From assembly GCA_005879315.1 (NCBI GenBank), contig VBLC01000064.1:1-44945 (forward strand): a stretch of 44,945 nucleotides of DNA. The letters are read 5' to 3'. Source of the DNA: Deltaproteobacteria bacterium. Lineage in GTDB: Bacteria; Myxococcota; Myxococcia; Myxococcales; 40CM-4-68-19. The stretch's first letter is position 1. Each line of letters begins with the position of its first letter. This document shows positions 1 through 10,091 of the stretch, in pieces. Both the position numbers and the translations under genes were made by a program. The notes below the pieces were generated by a model, which was given only the letters and a program-made list of their open reading frames with translations, ran no database searches and had not been told where the DNA came from.

Positions 1-1038
1 ACCGTCGTCGTCGTCACGCCCTCGCAGGTCACGGTGTCGCAGAACAGCACGCAGGACTTCACCGCCGCGGCCGCCGACGCGCTCGGCCATCCTGTCGCCG
101 GCACACCCAGCTGGCAGAGCAACAACACGGCGCTGGTGACGATCGATACCTCGGGCCACGCCACCATCGGCCCGACCAGCTCGATCACGCATGTGACGAT
201 CACCGCGACCATCTCTGGGGTGCAGGGAACCTCCACAATGACGGTCGACCCGTCACTCGTCCCCGTCGATCACGTGACGATCTCGGGAGGGAACGTGACG
301 CTGACTTCGATCGGCGACACGAACCCATTCTCTGCGAAGGCCTTCGACGCCGCGAACAACCAACTGCCGCGAACGATCACTTGGTCGATCAGCGACGCAA
401 CCCTCGTCTCGATCGATCTGACCGGCCTTGCGACCGCCAAGGCAAATGGCACGGCGACGGCGACGGCCAGCGCCGGCGGAAAGTCCGACAGCAGGCTCGT
501 CACGGTGCAGCAGGTCGTCGTGACCGTGAGCGTTTCCCCTTCGAGCGCCAGCATCGCGAAGGGTAGCACGCAGCAGTTTTCCGCGACCGCCAAAGATGCG
601 AGGGGCGTCGCCATCTCGCCCACGCCCGCGACCACCTGGGACACGAGCAATCACGCGATCGCGACCATCGACTCGAACGGCCTCGCGACCGGCGCGAGCA
701 GCGGTGGCCCGATCACCGTCACCGCCACGATCAGCACAGTCCCGCCGGGCACAGCGCAGCTCACCGTCACACCCGCTGTCACGACCACGACGATCGAATG
801 GTCGCTCGCAGCGCAGACCACGACGGTCGTGACGACCATCAGCGCTGGCCAGCAAGTGCAATGGCACAACGCCGATACGACGCACTCGGTTGTTCCGGAT
901 TCTGCGCCGCCGCCCCAAATGGAAGGTCCCGCGGCCACAGGAGCGACTTACGGAGCGCAGACCATCGCCACGGCCGGCACGTATCACTACCACTGCGGCA
1001 TTCACCCAACGATGCACGGCACGATCGTCGTTCAGTAA
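1..1038 (+). CDS. Ig-like (BIG2) repeat protein with C-terminal cupredoxin domain, 5' partial
   Basis: The reading frame is open from the first base, so the start lies upstream; a GTG at 34 is internal to the first repeat and is not a convincing start. About three bacterial Ig-like repeats of roughly 85 residues follow each other, each ending in a short valine/threonine-rich strand and containing a 'xxTIDxxGxAT' core. The last ~85 residues form a plastocyanin-like domain: a His in 'HSVVPD' and the cluster HYHCGIHPTMHG supply the Cys, His and Met expected of a type 1 copper site. The repeats suggest a secreted or surface protein; the copper domain could bind copper or carry electrons. It converges on truB, the two stops overlapping by 7 bp. 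The export signal is not visible because the N-terminus is missing. Confidence 0.8.
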   Translation, partial: TVVVVTPSQVTVSQNSTQDFTAAAADALGHPVAGTPSWQSNNTALVTIDTSGHATIGPTSSITHVTITATISGVQGTSTMTVDPSLVPVDHVTISGGNVTLTSIGDTNPFSAKAFDAANNQLPRTITWSISDATLVSIDLTGLATAKANGTATATASAGGKSDSRLVTVQQVVVTVSVSPSSASIAKGSTQQFSATAKDARGVAISPTPATTWDTSNHAIATIDSNGLATGASSGGPITVTATISTVPPGTAQLTVTPAVTTTTIEWSLAAQTTTVVTTISAGQQVQWHNADTTHSVVPDSAPPPQMEGPAATGATYGAQTIATAGTYHYHCGIHPTMHGTIVVQ

Positions 1039-1988
1039 TCCTCTTCACGGCCGACCAGGTCGTGCGAGCCGGTGACGAGGACTCTCAGCAGCTTGAGGGT
1101 GCCGACGCCGTCGCTCTCGGCCACGGCGAGCACGCGGTCTTCCGGATCGATCAGGCGCACGCGCCGGCCGCGAGGGAACGGCGGCGCGCGCAGCCGCGAC
1201 AGGTCGGCCGGCCCGGGCGTGTGGCCGTGAGCCACCCGGCGTGCGAGCTGGTGATCGAGGCGCAGCTCGTCCAATTCCTGGAGAGCCCGGCCGATGGGAA
1301 AGAGATAGCGCGCCAGCTGCTCGCGCCCTTGCTTGGCGGCGGACATCAACGTGTCGAGCCCGACCGAATCCCCGAGTCCGAACGGCCCGACCCGGACCCG
1401 CTTCAATTCGTGCAGGTGCGCCCCGCAGCCGACGCGCTGGCCGAGGTCGTGCGCCAGCGTGCGCAGGTAGGTTCCTTTCGAGCAGCGGACGAAGATGCCG
1501 GCGTCGGGCGGGCGGAAGAACGTCAACCGCGCCTCGTCGATGTTCACCTGCCGCGCCTCGCGAGGCACCTCCTCGCCGGCGCGGGCCAGCTCGTACAACC
1601 TCTTTCCGTCGACCTTGCGCGCCGAGTACATCGGCGGCGTCTGCTCGATCAGCCCCTGGAAGCTCCCCAGCGCCTCGCGCACGCGCTCCTCGCTGAGACC
1701 GTCGAGCGGCCGCGTCTCCAGCGTGCGGCCGGCGGAGTCCTGCGTGTCGGTGATCTCGCCGAAGCGTACGACCGCGTCGTATTCCTTTTCTCCCTCGGAG
1801 ACGAAGGTCGCCACCTTGGTCGCGTCGCCGATGCAGATGGGCAGCACTCCCGTCGCCGTGGGATCGAGCGTGCCGGTGTGGCCGCAGCGCTTCGCCTTGA
1901 AGAGGCCCTTCACCCGCCGGACCACGTCGAAGCTGGTCGGGCCGCTCGGCTTGTCGACCACCACCACGCCGGAAAGCTCCGAGCTCAT
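1032..1988 (-). CDS. truB: tRNA pseudouridine(55) synthase TruB
   Basis: Converts U55 in the T-loop of tRNAs to pseudouridine. The 318-residue product begins with the family N-terminus (VVVDKPSGPTSFDVV) and has the catalytic-loop sequence GHTGTLDPTATGVLP with the nucleophilic aspartate at about residue 42. The KxxGTYxRTL-type segment (CSKGTYLRTLAHDLG) and a C-terminal PUA-like region follow. The ATG overlaps the nrnA stop as ATGA, implying translational coupling. It is the last gene of the rimP-nusA-infB operon in this window; the ribF/rpsO genes that often follow truB are absent, and a convergent gene is met instead. A longer open frame extends upstream, but it only shadows nrnA. Confidence 0.96.
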   Translation of the reverse strand: MSSELSGVVVVDKPSGPTSFDVVRRVKGLFKAKRCGHTGTLDPTATGVLPICIGDATKVATFVSEGEKEYDAVVRFGEITDTQDSAGRTLETRPLDGLSEERVREALGSFQGLIEQTPPMYSARKVDGKRLYELARAGEEVPREARQVNIDEARLTFFRPPDAGIFVRCSKGTYLRTLAHDLGQRVGCGAHLHELKRVRVGPFGLGDSVGLDTLMSAAKQGREQLARYLFPIGRALQELDELRLDHQLARRVAHGHTPGPADLSRLRAPPFPRGRRVRLIDPEDRVLAVAESDGVGTLKLLRVLVTGSHDLVGREEDY

Positions 1989-2992
1989 GCCAGCGCCCGC
2001 TCGATCTCCTCGGCGATGCGCGCCCGCACCGAGGCCTGGTCGCCCTGGATGGTGCAGCCGGCTGCGTTGCGGTGGCCCCCGCCGCCGAACTTCTGCGCGA
2101 TGGTCGCGACGTCGACCCTGCCCCGCGAGCGGAAGGAGACGCGCCAGCCGCGCGAACCGTCGGCGGGCTCGCGGAAGCTGGCCGCCACCTCGACGCCGTC
2201 GACCGAGCGCGCGTAGTTGATGAAGCCGTCGGTCAAATCGAGGTGCGTGCCGGTCCTGGCCATCATCTCGTTCGTGATGGTGATGGTGGCGAGCTTGCCG
2301 TGCACCTCCAGAGTCTGCAGCACCTCGGCGAGGAGCCGCATGCGCGCCAGCGGCTGCATCTCGTAGACCCGCACCGTCATCTCCCAAGGGTCGACGCCGG
2401 CCTCGAGCAGCACGGCGGCGATGCGCAGGCATTCCGGGTCGGTGCTCGAATAGCGGAAGCATCCGGTGTCGGCGAGGATGCTGGCGTAGATGCAGGTCGC
2501 GGCGTCGGCGCTGAGCGAGTGGCCGAGCCCTTTGATGATCTTGTAGGCGAGAATCCCCACCGAAGCTGCCTCAGGATCGACGTAGTTGATGTCGCCGAAG
2601 GGCTCGGTGGTGATGTGATGGTCGAGGTTGAGCAGCTTTCCCCGGCGCGGCGGTTGCGGGACGTCGGGGCCGAGGCGATCGTACGCGCCGGCGTCGGTGG
2701 CGATGGTGACGTCGAAGGCTTCGTCCGGAGCGATGGCGCGTGCGACGGAATCCGCGCCCGGCAGGAACTGGAAGTTGTAGGGGAGCTCGTCCGGGTTGTA
2801 GACCACCACTTCGCGTCCCATCTCGCGCAGGGCGCAGGCGAGGGCGAGCGCGCTGCCGAGAGCATCGCCGTCGGGTCCGCGGTGCATGGTGACGAGCACG
2901 CGGCGCGCAGAGCGCAGGGCGCGGACGGCGCGCGGCAGGTTCTTCGACGGCTGCCAATCGCGGCCTTTGACGCCCTTGTTGACCGCCTTCAT
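1985..2992 (-). CDS. nrnA: DHH-family phosphoesterase, NrnA-type oligoribonuclease / pAp phosphatase
   Basis: Predicted cytoplasmic manganese-dependent phosphoesterase that degrades very short RNAs and/or 3'-phosphoadenosine 5'-phosphate. The 335-residue protein has the N-terminal metal motif HRGPDGDALGS (residues 37-47), an aspartate at about 100 (ATDAG), the signature DHH at 124-126, and the C-terminal DHHA1 substrate motif GGGGHRNAAG near residue 305. Both DHH and DHHA1 parts are present, as usual for NrnA. It sits between rbfA and truB with 4-bp ATGA overlaps on both sides, the position DHH proteins hold in this operon in many bacteria. Whether nanoRNA or pAp is the main substrate cannot be decided from sequence. 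Confidence 0.92.
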   Translation of the reverse strand: MKAVNKGVKGRDWQPSKNLPRAVRALRSARRVLVTMHRGPDGDALGSALALACALREMGREVVVYNPDELPYNFQFLPGADSVARAIAPDEAFDVTIATDAGAYDRLGPDVPQPPRRGKLLNLDHHITTEPFGDINYVDPEAASVGILAYKIIKGLGHSLSADAATCIYASILADTGCFRYSSTDPECLRIAAVLLEAGVDPWEMTVRVYEMQPLARMRLLAEVLQTLEVHGKLATITITNEMMARTGTHLDLTDGFINYARSVDGVEVAASFREPADGSRGWRVSFRSRGRVDVATIAQKFGGGGHRNAAGCTIQGDQASVRARIAEEIERALA

Positions 2993-3405
2993 TCGCTCTC
3001 GCCCTTGCTCCGGTCGACGGCCTCCGCCTGGCCCGGGGAAGAGCTTCCGGTCTCCCGCTCCTGCTCGTGCACCTCGCGGATGAGCTGCTCGATGCGCGCG
3101 CCGCGGTCGATGGCCTCGTCGTACTTGAAGTGGAGCTCGGGCGTCACCCGCAGCTTGAGATGGAGAGCGATCTCGCGGCGGAGGAAGCCGTTGGCTTTCT
3201 CCAGCCCCTTCGCCGTCTGCTTGCGCTGCTCGGCCTCGCCGTGCACCGCCCAGTAGACCCGCGCCTCGCGGAGGTCGGGCGACATCTTCACGCCGGTGAT
3301 GGTGACCAGCCCGATGCGCGGGTCGCGCATGCCGCGGGCGAAGAGCTCGCCGAGGAGCTCCTGCACCAGCTGCCCGACGCGCTCCGGCCGGTTGTGCACG
3401 CTCAT
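2989..3405 (-). CDS. rbfA: 30S ribosome-binding factor RbfA
   Basis: Late 30S-subunit maturation factor that binds near the 5' end of 16S rRNA. The 138-residue product carries the family core RDPRIGLVTITGVKMSPDLR followed by an ARVYWAVHG strand and the conserved LRREIALHLKLRVTPELHF segment, i.e. a KH-type fold. The C-terminal ~25 residues are charged and probably disordered. The start codon overlaps the end of the DUF503 gene upstream (ATGA) and the stop overlaps the start of nrnA, so four consecutive genes are coupled this way. Confidence 0.95.
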   Translation of the reverse strand: MSVHNRPERVGQLVQELLGELFARGMRDPRIGLVTITGVKMSPDLREARVYWAVHGEAEQRKQTAKGLEKANGFLRREIALHLKLRVTPELHFKYDEAIDRGARIEQLIREVHEQERETGSSSPGQAEAVDRSKGESE

Positions 3406-3728
3406 TCGCCCAGCTCCGGCTTCTGCGACCAGTCCTGCTTCATCTCCGAGTAGGTCTCGATCTCCATCTCACGCTTGACGATCTCGGCGATCTGCCCGGC
3501 GTCGCGCACGCATTTGTCGAGCACCTGGTTGACGAAGCTGCGGTCGTTGGCGACGGCGGTCACGCCCACCACCGCGGTCTGCCAGATGTCCTGCTCGCCC
3601 ACTTCCGCGACGCTGACGTTGAAGCGCGCGCGAAGGCGGTCGACCACCTTGCGCAAGACCTGCCGCTTGTCCTTCAGCGACGATGCGCCGTGGATGTAAA
3701 GAGTCAGCCTGAGAACCCCGACGACCAT
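3402..3728 (-). CDS. DUF503 family protein (YlxP-like)
   Basis: Small 108-residue alpha/beta protein of the DUF503/YlxP family, recognised from its N-terminus (VVGVLRLTLYIHGASSLKDK) and the middle segment with FNVSVAEVGEQDIWQTAVVG. The biochemical role of the family is not settled; its nearly constant location between infB and rbfA suggests a part in ribosome assembly or translation initiation. It follows infB after 53 bp that hold a strong hairpin, and it overlaps rbfA by 4 bp. Confidence 0.9.
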   Translation of the reverse strand: MVVGVLRLTLYIHGASSLKDKRQVLRKVVDRLRARFNVSVAEVGEQDIWQTAVVGVTAVANDRSFVNQVLDKCVRDAGQIAEIVKREMEIETYSEMKQDWSQKPELGE

Positions 3729-3751
3729 GGACTACCCGCACCCCACAAGCG

Positions 3752-3784
3752 TAGGCGCCAAGCCGCCTCCGGCGGCCGCGCCTA
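3752..3784 (-). other. Strong hairpin at the infB 3' end
   Basis: A nearly continuous inverted repeat: TAGGCGC (3752-3758) pairs with GCGCCTA (3778-3784), and inside it GCCGCC (3762-3767) pairs with GGCGGC (3771-3776) around a TCC loop. The infB stop codon (complement of 3782-3784) lies in the outer arm. No T-run follows on either strand, so it is not a standard intrinsic terminator. It may mark an RNA processing or stability boundary between infB and the downstream ylxP-rbfA-nrnA-truB part. Confidence 0.55.
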
Positions 3785-6556
3785 GGTCAATGAAGGCCTG
3801 ATCGTCTCCAGTTCGTAAGCTTCAATCACGTCGCCGGGCTGGAAGTCGGCGAAGTTCTCGATGCCGATGCCGCACTCGAAACCCTTGTCGACTTCCTTGA
3901 CGTCGTCCTTGAAGCGCTTGAGCGAGGCGATCTTGCCGGTGAAGATGGGCTTCTGATCGCGCATCAGGCGGACCATCGCCGTGCGGACGACCTTGCCGTC
4001 GCTGACCGAGGATCCGGCGATGGCGCCCAGCTTGGGGACGTTGAAGACCTGCAGGACCTTGGCGTGGCCGATCACCTTCTCCTTGATGATCGCCTCGAGC
4101 AGGCCTTCCATCGCCAGCTTCACCTCGTCGAGGGCCTCGTAGATGATGTCGTACTGCTTCAAGGTCACGCCCTGTGATGCGGCCGTCTCCGCCGCCTTGG
4201 ACTCGGGCTTGACGTTGAAGCCGACGATCATCGCCTTCGACGCCGCACCGAGCATCACGTCCGACTCGGTGACGTTGCCCACCGCCGAGTGGATGACGTC
4301 GACCGAGACCTTGGGCGTCGACAGCTTGGTCAGCGCCGTCTTCAGCGCCTCGACCGAGCCGTGCACGTCGGCCTTGACGATGATCTTGAGGACCTTGGTC
4401 TCGTCCTTCTTGCCCTTGGCGAGGAGGTCGTCGATGGAGAGCTTGTTCGACTTCCCCAGTTCCTTCTCACGCTGTTTCTTCAGGCGATGCTCGGCCACCA
4501 CCGCGGCGGCCTGCTCGTCTTCGACGACGTTGAATTCGTCGCCGGCGACGGGCGCGCCGTCGAGGCCGAGCACCTCCACCGGGAAGCCAGGCGGGACGTC
4601 GTCGATCCACTCACCGTGCTCGTTCATCATCGCCCGGACGCGGCCGTGGTTCGTGCCGGTGACGATCGCGTCGCCGACGTGCAGCGTGCCGTCCTGCACC
4701 AGCACCGTGGCCACCGGGCCGCGGCCCTTCTCCAGCTTGGCCTCGATGACCGCTCCGCTGGCCGGCTTGTGCGGGTTGGCCTTCAGCTCCAGCACTTCAG
4801 CTTGCAGAAGGATGGCCTCGAGCAGCTTCTCGATCCCCTCGCCGGTGCGGGCGCTGACGGGAATCATCATCACCTCGCCGCCCCACTGCTCGGAGATGAG
4901 GCCGTACTCGCTGAGCTGCTGCTTGATGCGCTCGGGCTGCGCCCCCGGCAGATCGATCTTGTTGAGCGCCACTACGATGGTCACCTCGGCGGCCTTGGCG
5001 TGGTTGATCGACTCGATGGTCTGCGGCATGACGCCGTCGTCGGCGGCCACGACCAGGACCGCGATGTCGGTGACGTTGGCGCCGCGGGCGCGCATGGCGG
5101 TGAAGGCCTCGTGGCCGGGCGTGTCGAGGAAGGTGATGCTGAACTCGCCGCCGTCGGAGCCGATCACGTCGACGGAGTAGGCGCCGATGTGCTGGGTGAT
5201 GCCGCCGGCCTCGCCCTCGGCCACGTGCGCCTTGCGGATGGCGTCGAGCAGCGAAGTCTTGCCGTGGTCGACGTGGCCCATGATGGTGACCACCGGCGGC
5301 CGCGCCGCCAGCTCCTCGGGCTTGTCCTCCGTCTCCTGGATGAACTCGTCGATCTCGAAGCCGACCTTCTCCACCTTCCAGCCGTAGTCGATCGCCAGCA
5401 GCGAGGCGGTGTCGAAGTCGATGGGCTGGTTCTGCGTCACCATCTTCCCGCCCGCCACCAGCTTGCGGATCAGATCGGCGCTCTTGACGCCCATGGTCTG
5501 CGAGAGCTCGGCGGGAGTGATGGTCTCCTCGACGCGGATCACTTTCTTGTGCTCCGCCATCTCGGTGATCTCGGTCTGTTTGCCCTTCTTCGCGCTCTTC
5601 TTCTTGTGGCCGCGGACGGGGACGTACTGGCGCTGGCGGGCGAGGTCGATCAGGTCCTGCTTGGAGAGCGTCTCCGCCTTCTCCACGCGCGGGCCCTTCT
5701 TGCCCTTGGCCTTGTCCTTGGTGACGTCGATGAACTCGCGGCCGCGGCCCGGGCCGCCGCTGACGACGGCCAGCTCGCGCACTTCTCCGACCGGCCGCGG
5801 ACGGAAGCTGGGCGCGGTGCCCGGCCCGGCGCCGCGCGGAGCAGGCCGGGCCATGGGAATGAGCGGACGCGAGAGCACCACCGCGCGCGTCGCCGAGGGG
5901 CGCGCTTGGAGGTTCTCGGTGACCTGCACCGACTGCACGCCCCCGGGACCCTGGACGATGGGGCCGCTGGGCTTCGGCGGAGGAGCGCGCACCGGCGCGC
6001 GAGGCGGCGGGGGCGGCGCGGGCCGCGCGGCAACCTTGGCGACACCAGCGGGGACGTTGCTGGCCGGTAGCAGCGGCGGCCTGGGCAGCTCGACGGGCGG
6101 CGGCGGCTCGACGGGCTTCGCTTCGACAGGTCGCTCCGGCGCCGGCGGCGGAGCTTCTGCAACCGGAGGAGGCCGGACCTCGACCTCTACGGGCTGTTCT
6201 ACCGGAGCCGGGGCCGGCCGCAGCTCGAGAGGAGGAGGCGGCTCGACCGGAGGCGGAGGCGGCTCTGCGACGGCCGGCTTCGTCCCCTCCGCGCGCTCGT
6301 GCTCCTGCTGCTCATGCTCGGCGGCGGTATCGGCGCGCTTGCGGCGCAGCACGACGCCGCTGGAGGAGAGCTTGGGCGCGGCCGCCCTGGGCGTTTTCTC
6401 GCCGCGGAACTTCTCGACGACCGCGAGCGCCTGGTCGTCCTCGAGCGACGAGGAGTGGCTCTTCACCTCGTACTCGTGCGCTTTGAGCCATGCGACCATG
6501 TCCGGATTGGACAGGCCCAGCTCTTTCGCCAGCTCGTAGACGCGCTTCTTTGCCAT
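3782..6556 (-). CDS. infB: Translation initiation factor IF-2
   Basis: GTPase that brings initiator tRNA to the 30S subunit and promotes subunit joining. The start at 6556 gives the typical [15 protein letters not shown]-terminus (IF2N domain) and has a GGAAGGG ribosome-binding site about 4 nt upstream; an ATG 21 bp further upstream (6577) is also possible. Residues ~75-260 are a proline/alanine/glutamate-rich linker. A second IF2N-like region (about 340-400) precedes the G domain with GHVDHGKT (427-434), DTPGH and NKID. Domains II, III and IV follow, ending in a ...[12 protein letters not shown]... C2 domain. The 924-residue length is the long type with an extended linker. It lies 37 bp after ylxR. 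Confidence 0.97.
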   Translation of the reverse strand: MAKKRVYELAKELGLSNPDMVAWLKAHEYEVKSHSSSLEDDQALAVVEKFRGEKTPRAAAPKLSSSGVVLRRKRADTAAEHEQQEHERAEGTKPAVAEPPPPPVEPPPPLELRPAPAPVEQPVEVEVRPPPVAEAPPPAPERPVEAKPVEPPPPVELPRPPLLPASNVPAGVAKVAARPAPPPPPRAPVRAPPPKPSGPIVQGPGGVQSVQVTENLQARPSATRAVVLSRPLIPMARPAPRGAGPGTAPSFRPRPVGEVRELAVVSGGPGRGREFIDVTKDKAKGKKGPRVEKAETLSKQDLIDLARQRQYVPVRGHKKKSAKKGKQTEITEMAEHKKVIRVEETITPAELSQTMGVKSADLIRKLVAGGKMVTQNQPIDFDTASLLAIDYGWKVEKVGFEIDEFIQETEDKPEELAARPPVVTIMGHVDHGKTSLLDAIRKAHVAEGEAGGITQHIGAYSVDVIGSDGGEFSITFLDTPGHEAFTAMRARGANVTDIAVLVVAADDGVMPQTIESINHAKAAEVTIVVALNKIDLPGAQPERIKQQLSEYGLISEQWGGEVMMIPVSARTGEGIEKLLEAILLQAEVLELKANPHKPASGAVIEAKLEKGRGPVATVLVQDGTLHVGDAIVTGTNHGRVRAMMNEHGEWIDDVPPGFPVEVLGLDGAPVAGDEFNVVEDEQAAAVVAEHRLKKQREKELGKSNKLSIDDLLAKGKKDETKVLKIIVKADVHGSVEALKTALTKLSTPKVSVDVIHSAVGNVTESDVMLGAASKAMIVGFNVKPESKAAETAASQGVTLKQYDIIYEALDEVKLAMEGLLEAIIKEKVIGHAKVLQVFNVPKLGAIAGSSVSDGKVVRTAMVRLMRDQKPIFTGKIASLKRFKDDVKEVDKGFECGIGIENFADFQPGDVIEAYELETIRPSLT

Positions 6557-6593
6557 CTTCCCTTCCAAAAATTCCATCCGTTCCCGAGAGGGG

Positions 6594-6911
6594 CTAGCTC
6601 TTTAGTCCGCTGCCTCCGCCGCCGTCAAGCGCAGCGAGGCCCATCCATTCGAGGAGAAGGGGCAGCTCCGGAGCCGCCGCCTTCCCTTTGAGCGCCCGCG
6701 GGATCCGCCCGCCCTTGAGCGCCGCCACCGCACAGCTGGCCTCGCGGTGCAGCCAGCAGCCGCGCCCCGGCTTGCCTGGCCCTTGGACCGCCCGGCCTGC
6801 CTCGGCGACCAGCCGCATCAGCTCGCGCTGCGGCGCCACCTGCCGGCATCCCACGCAGCGCCGATGCGGTTCGGCGGGCCGGACGCGGGCGCCCCGCCGT
6901 CCGCGAACCAT
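6594..6911 (-). CDS. YlxR family (DUF448) RNA-binding protein
   Basis: Small basic protein of 105 residues with the family signature RRCVGCRQVAPQRELMRLV near residues 17-35 and GPGKPGRGCWLH further on; the Cys-x-x-Cys and basic face are typical of YlxR. The family is placed between nusA and infB in most bacteria and has been described as nucleic-acid binding, in some species acting on RNase P or transcription. The ATG directly abuts the nusA TGA stop. The last ~20 residues are Gly/Leu-rich and not conserved. Confidence 0.9.
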   Translation of the reverse strand: MVRGRRGARVRPAEPHRRCVGCRQVAPQRELMRLVAEAGRAVQGPGKPGRGCWLHREASCAVAALKGGRIPRALKGKAAAPELPLLLEWMGLAALDGGGGSGLKS

Positions 6912-8597
<1,686 letters not shown>

Positions 8598-9083
8598 TTA
8601 CCTCTCCTGATCGAAAACGGGTTCTACCTTCGCCTTGCTCACCTGCGCGTGGGGCACGCGGAACTCCTTGCCGTCCACATCCACGATCACTTTTCCGTCG
8701 GAAAAGCCTTTTAAGATGCCGACGAACGTCTTACGGTTCTCACACTCCGGCACGGGCCCGAAGGTCTTGACCCGCACTTTGCTGCCTTTGAACTTCTCGA
8801 AATGCTCGGGGGTGCGGAGCGGCCGGTCGAGGCCCGGGCTCGAGACCTCCAGGTCATAAGCGCCGTCGAGGGGATCTTCAACATCGAGGGCCGCCGAGAC
8901 CGCCCGCGAGAGCGAGGAGCAGTCGTCCAGGGAGACGCCGCCCTGCTTGTCGAGATAGACGCGGAGGATCTGCCGGCCGCCACCGCCGCCGATCTCGACG
9001 TCGACCAACTCCATCCCTTCCTGGGCGGCGAGCGGCGCGGCCAGCTGCCGCACCCTATCGAGGATCTCTTCTTTCCGTCCCAC
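8598..9083 (-). CDS. rimP: Ribosome maturation factor RimP
   Basis: Needed for 30S assembly. The 161-residue product shows the RimP core: GMELVDVEIGGGGGRQILRVYLD, then VSLDDCSSLSRAVSAALD and the motif YDLEVSSPGLDRPL, followed by a C-terminal SH3-like barrel. GTG at 9083 is chosen as start because GGAG lies 7 nt upstream and residues upstream of it do not belong to the family; the open frame itself continues another 390 bp without meaning. It is the first gene of the long minus-strand operon and is preceded by an attenuator-like leader and a clear promoter. Confidence 0.93.
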   Translation of the reverse strand: MGRKEEILDRVRQLAAPLAAQEGMELVDVEIGGGGGRQILRVYLDKQGGVSLDDCSSLSRAVSAALDVEDPLDGAYDLEVSSPGLDRPLRTPEHFEKFKGSKVRVKTFGPVPECENRKTFVGILKGFSDGKVIVDVDGKEFRVPHAQVSKAKVEPVFDQER

Positions 9084-9102
9084 GCTGCTGCTCCACTGCA
9101 AT

Positions 9103-9149
9103 AAAAAAAGCGGGCCGAACCGCGCCCACTTTCGGATACTGCCCCGAAA
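9103..9149 (-). terminator. Attenuator-like leader: two hairpins with T7 run before rimP
   Basis: Read on the minus strand, a first stem TTTCGG/CCGAAA (9144-9149 with 9130-9135, 8-nt loop) is followed by a second stem GTGGGC/GCCCGC (one G-U pair, 8-nt loop; about 9110-9129) and then seven Ts (9109-9103). No minus-strand gene lies immediately upstream, so this intrinsic-terminator-like structure would end a short leader RNA begun at the promoter 9161-9190. The rimP GTG is 20 nt past the T-run. A terminator-bearing rimP leader is known in gammaproteobacteria; here the sequence is unrelated. Confidence 0.6.
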
Positions 9150-9160
9150 ATGTGAGGCCG

Positions 9161-9190
9161 CAACTAGCAGAGGCGGCCCATGGTAGTCAA
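9161..9190 (-). promoter_or_regulatory. Putative sigma-70 promoter of the rimP-nusA-infB operon
   Basis: On the minus strand TTGACT (9190-9185) and TAGTTG (9166-9161) are separated by 18 bp; a TGC directly precedes the -10 box, an extended -10 feature. Transcription would begin near 9154 and give a leader of about 70 nt. Confidence 0.5.
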
Positions 9191-9207
9191 CAGCGCGGGA
9201 GGCGATT

Positions 9208-10041
9208 GTGTTCCACGCGGCAGCCGTGCAGATGACTTCGAGCGCCGACCGCGCGGCCAACGAGGCGCGCGCCCTCGCGCTGGTCGGGCAGGCGGCCGAT
9301 CGCGGGGCGAAGCTCATCGGGCTCCCGGAAGTCTGGGAGCACGTCGGGCCAGCGCAGCAGAAGAAGGCCTTCGCCGGCCCCCTGGAGGGAAGGCAGCTGG
9401 CGGCGCTCCGCGAATTTTGTACAAAACGCGCGGTCTGGCTGGTGGCGGGGTCGATCGCCGAGCGGGAGCACAAGGACGCGGCGCGGATCTACAACACCAC
9501 GGCGCTCATCTCGCCGCAGGGGAAGATCGCCGGGGCCTACCGCAAGATGCATCTCTTCGACGTCGACATCCCCGACGGCGCGCGCTATCGCGAGTCGGAG
9601 ACGGTGGCGCCGGGGCCGGAGCTCGCGCCGGCGGCGGAGCTGAGCGGACTTGGAATCAAGATCGGCCTCAGCGTCTGCTACGACCTGCGGTTTCCCGAGC
9701 TGTACCGGAAGCTGTCCGACTCGGGGGCGGACATGCTCTCGGTGCCCGCCGCCTTCACGGCCTACACCGGGCGGGCGCACTGGGAGGTCCTCTTGCGCGC
9801 GCGGGCCATCGAGAACCAGGCGTACGTCTTCGCACCGGCCCAGGTGGGGAAGATCGGGCCGTCCCAGGAGAACAGGTTCGCCTGGGGACACGCCTGCATC
9901 GTCGACCCTTGGGGGGAAGTGCTCGCGGACTGCGGCGGGGAGGGCGAAGGGATCGCGATCGCGCCGATCGATCCCACGCGGATTGCGCAGGTGCGCCGCG
10001 ACCTTCCCGCGCTGAAACATCGGCGGCGGGACCTGCTCTAG
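9208..10041 (+). CDS. Carbon-nitrogen hydrolase, Nit1/Nit2-type (deaminated glutathione amidase / omega-amidase)
   Basis: Cytoplasmic amidase of the nitrilase superfamily. The catalytic triad is visible: Glu in GLPEVWEH (about residue 41), Lys in YRKMHLFDVD (about 112) and the nucleophilic Cys in SVCYDLRFPELYR (about 155). The CYDLRFPELYR motif and the 277-residue length fit the Nit1/Nit2 branch, which repairs deaminated glutathione or hydrolyses alpha-keto acid amides; the exact substrate is not certain. The GTG start has GGGAGG 6 nt upstream. It is transcribed away from rimP and stands alone, followed by its own-promoter lipoprotein gene. Confidence 0.9.
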   Translation: MFHAAAVQMTSSADRAANEARALALVGQAADRGAKLIGLPEVWEHVGPAQQKKAFAGPLEGRQLAALREFCTKRAVWLVAGSIAEREHKDAARIYNTTALISPQGKIAGAYRKMHLFDVDIPDGARYRESETVAPGPELAPAAELSGLGIKIGLSVCYDLRFPELYRKLSDSGADMLSVPAAFTAYTGRAHWEVLLRARAIENQAYVFAPAQVGKIGPSQENRFAWGHACIVDPWGEVLADCGGEGEGIAIAPIDPTRIAQVRRDLPALKHRRRDLL

Positions 10042-10053
10042 AGCCCGGGCAGT

Positions 10054-10082
10054 TTGACGCCCGCCGCATCGGAACGTAACGT
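10054..10082 (+). promoter_or_regulatory. Putative promoter of the cysteine-rich lipoprotein gene
   Basis: TTGACG (10054-10059), 17-bp spacer, TAACGT (10077-10082). The start codon of the next gene is only 9 nt after the -10 box, so the mRNA would have almost no leader. Confidence 0.45.
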
Positions 10083-10091
10083 CGGCCCTCG

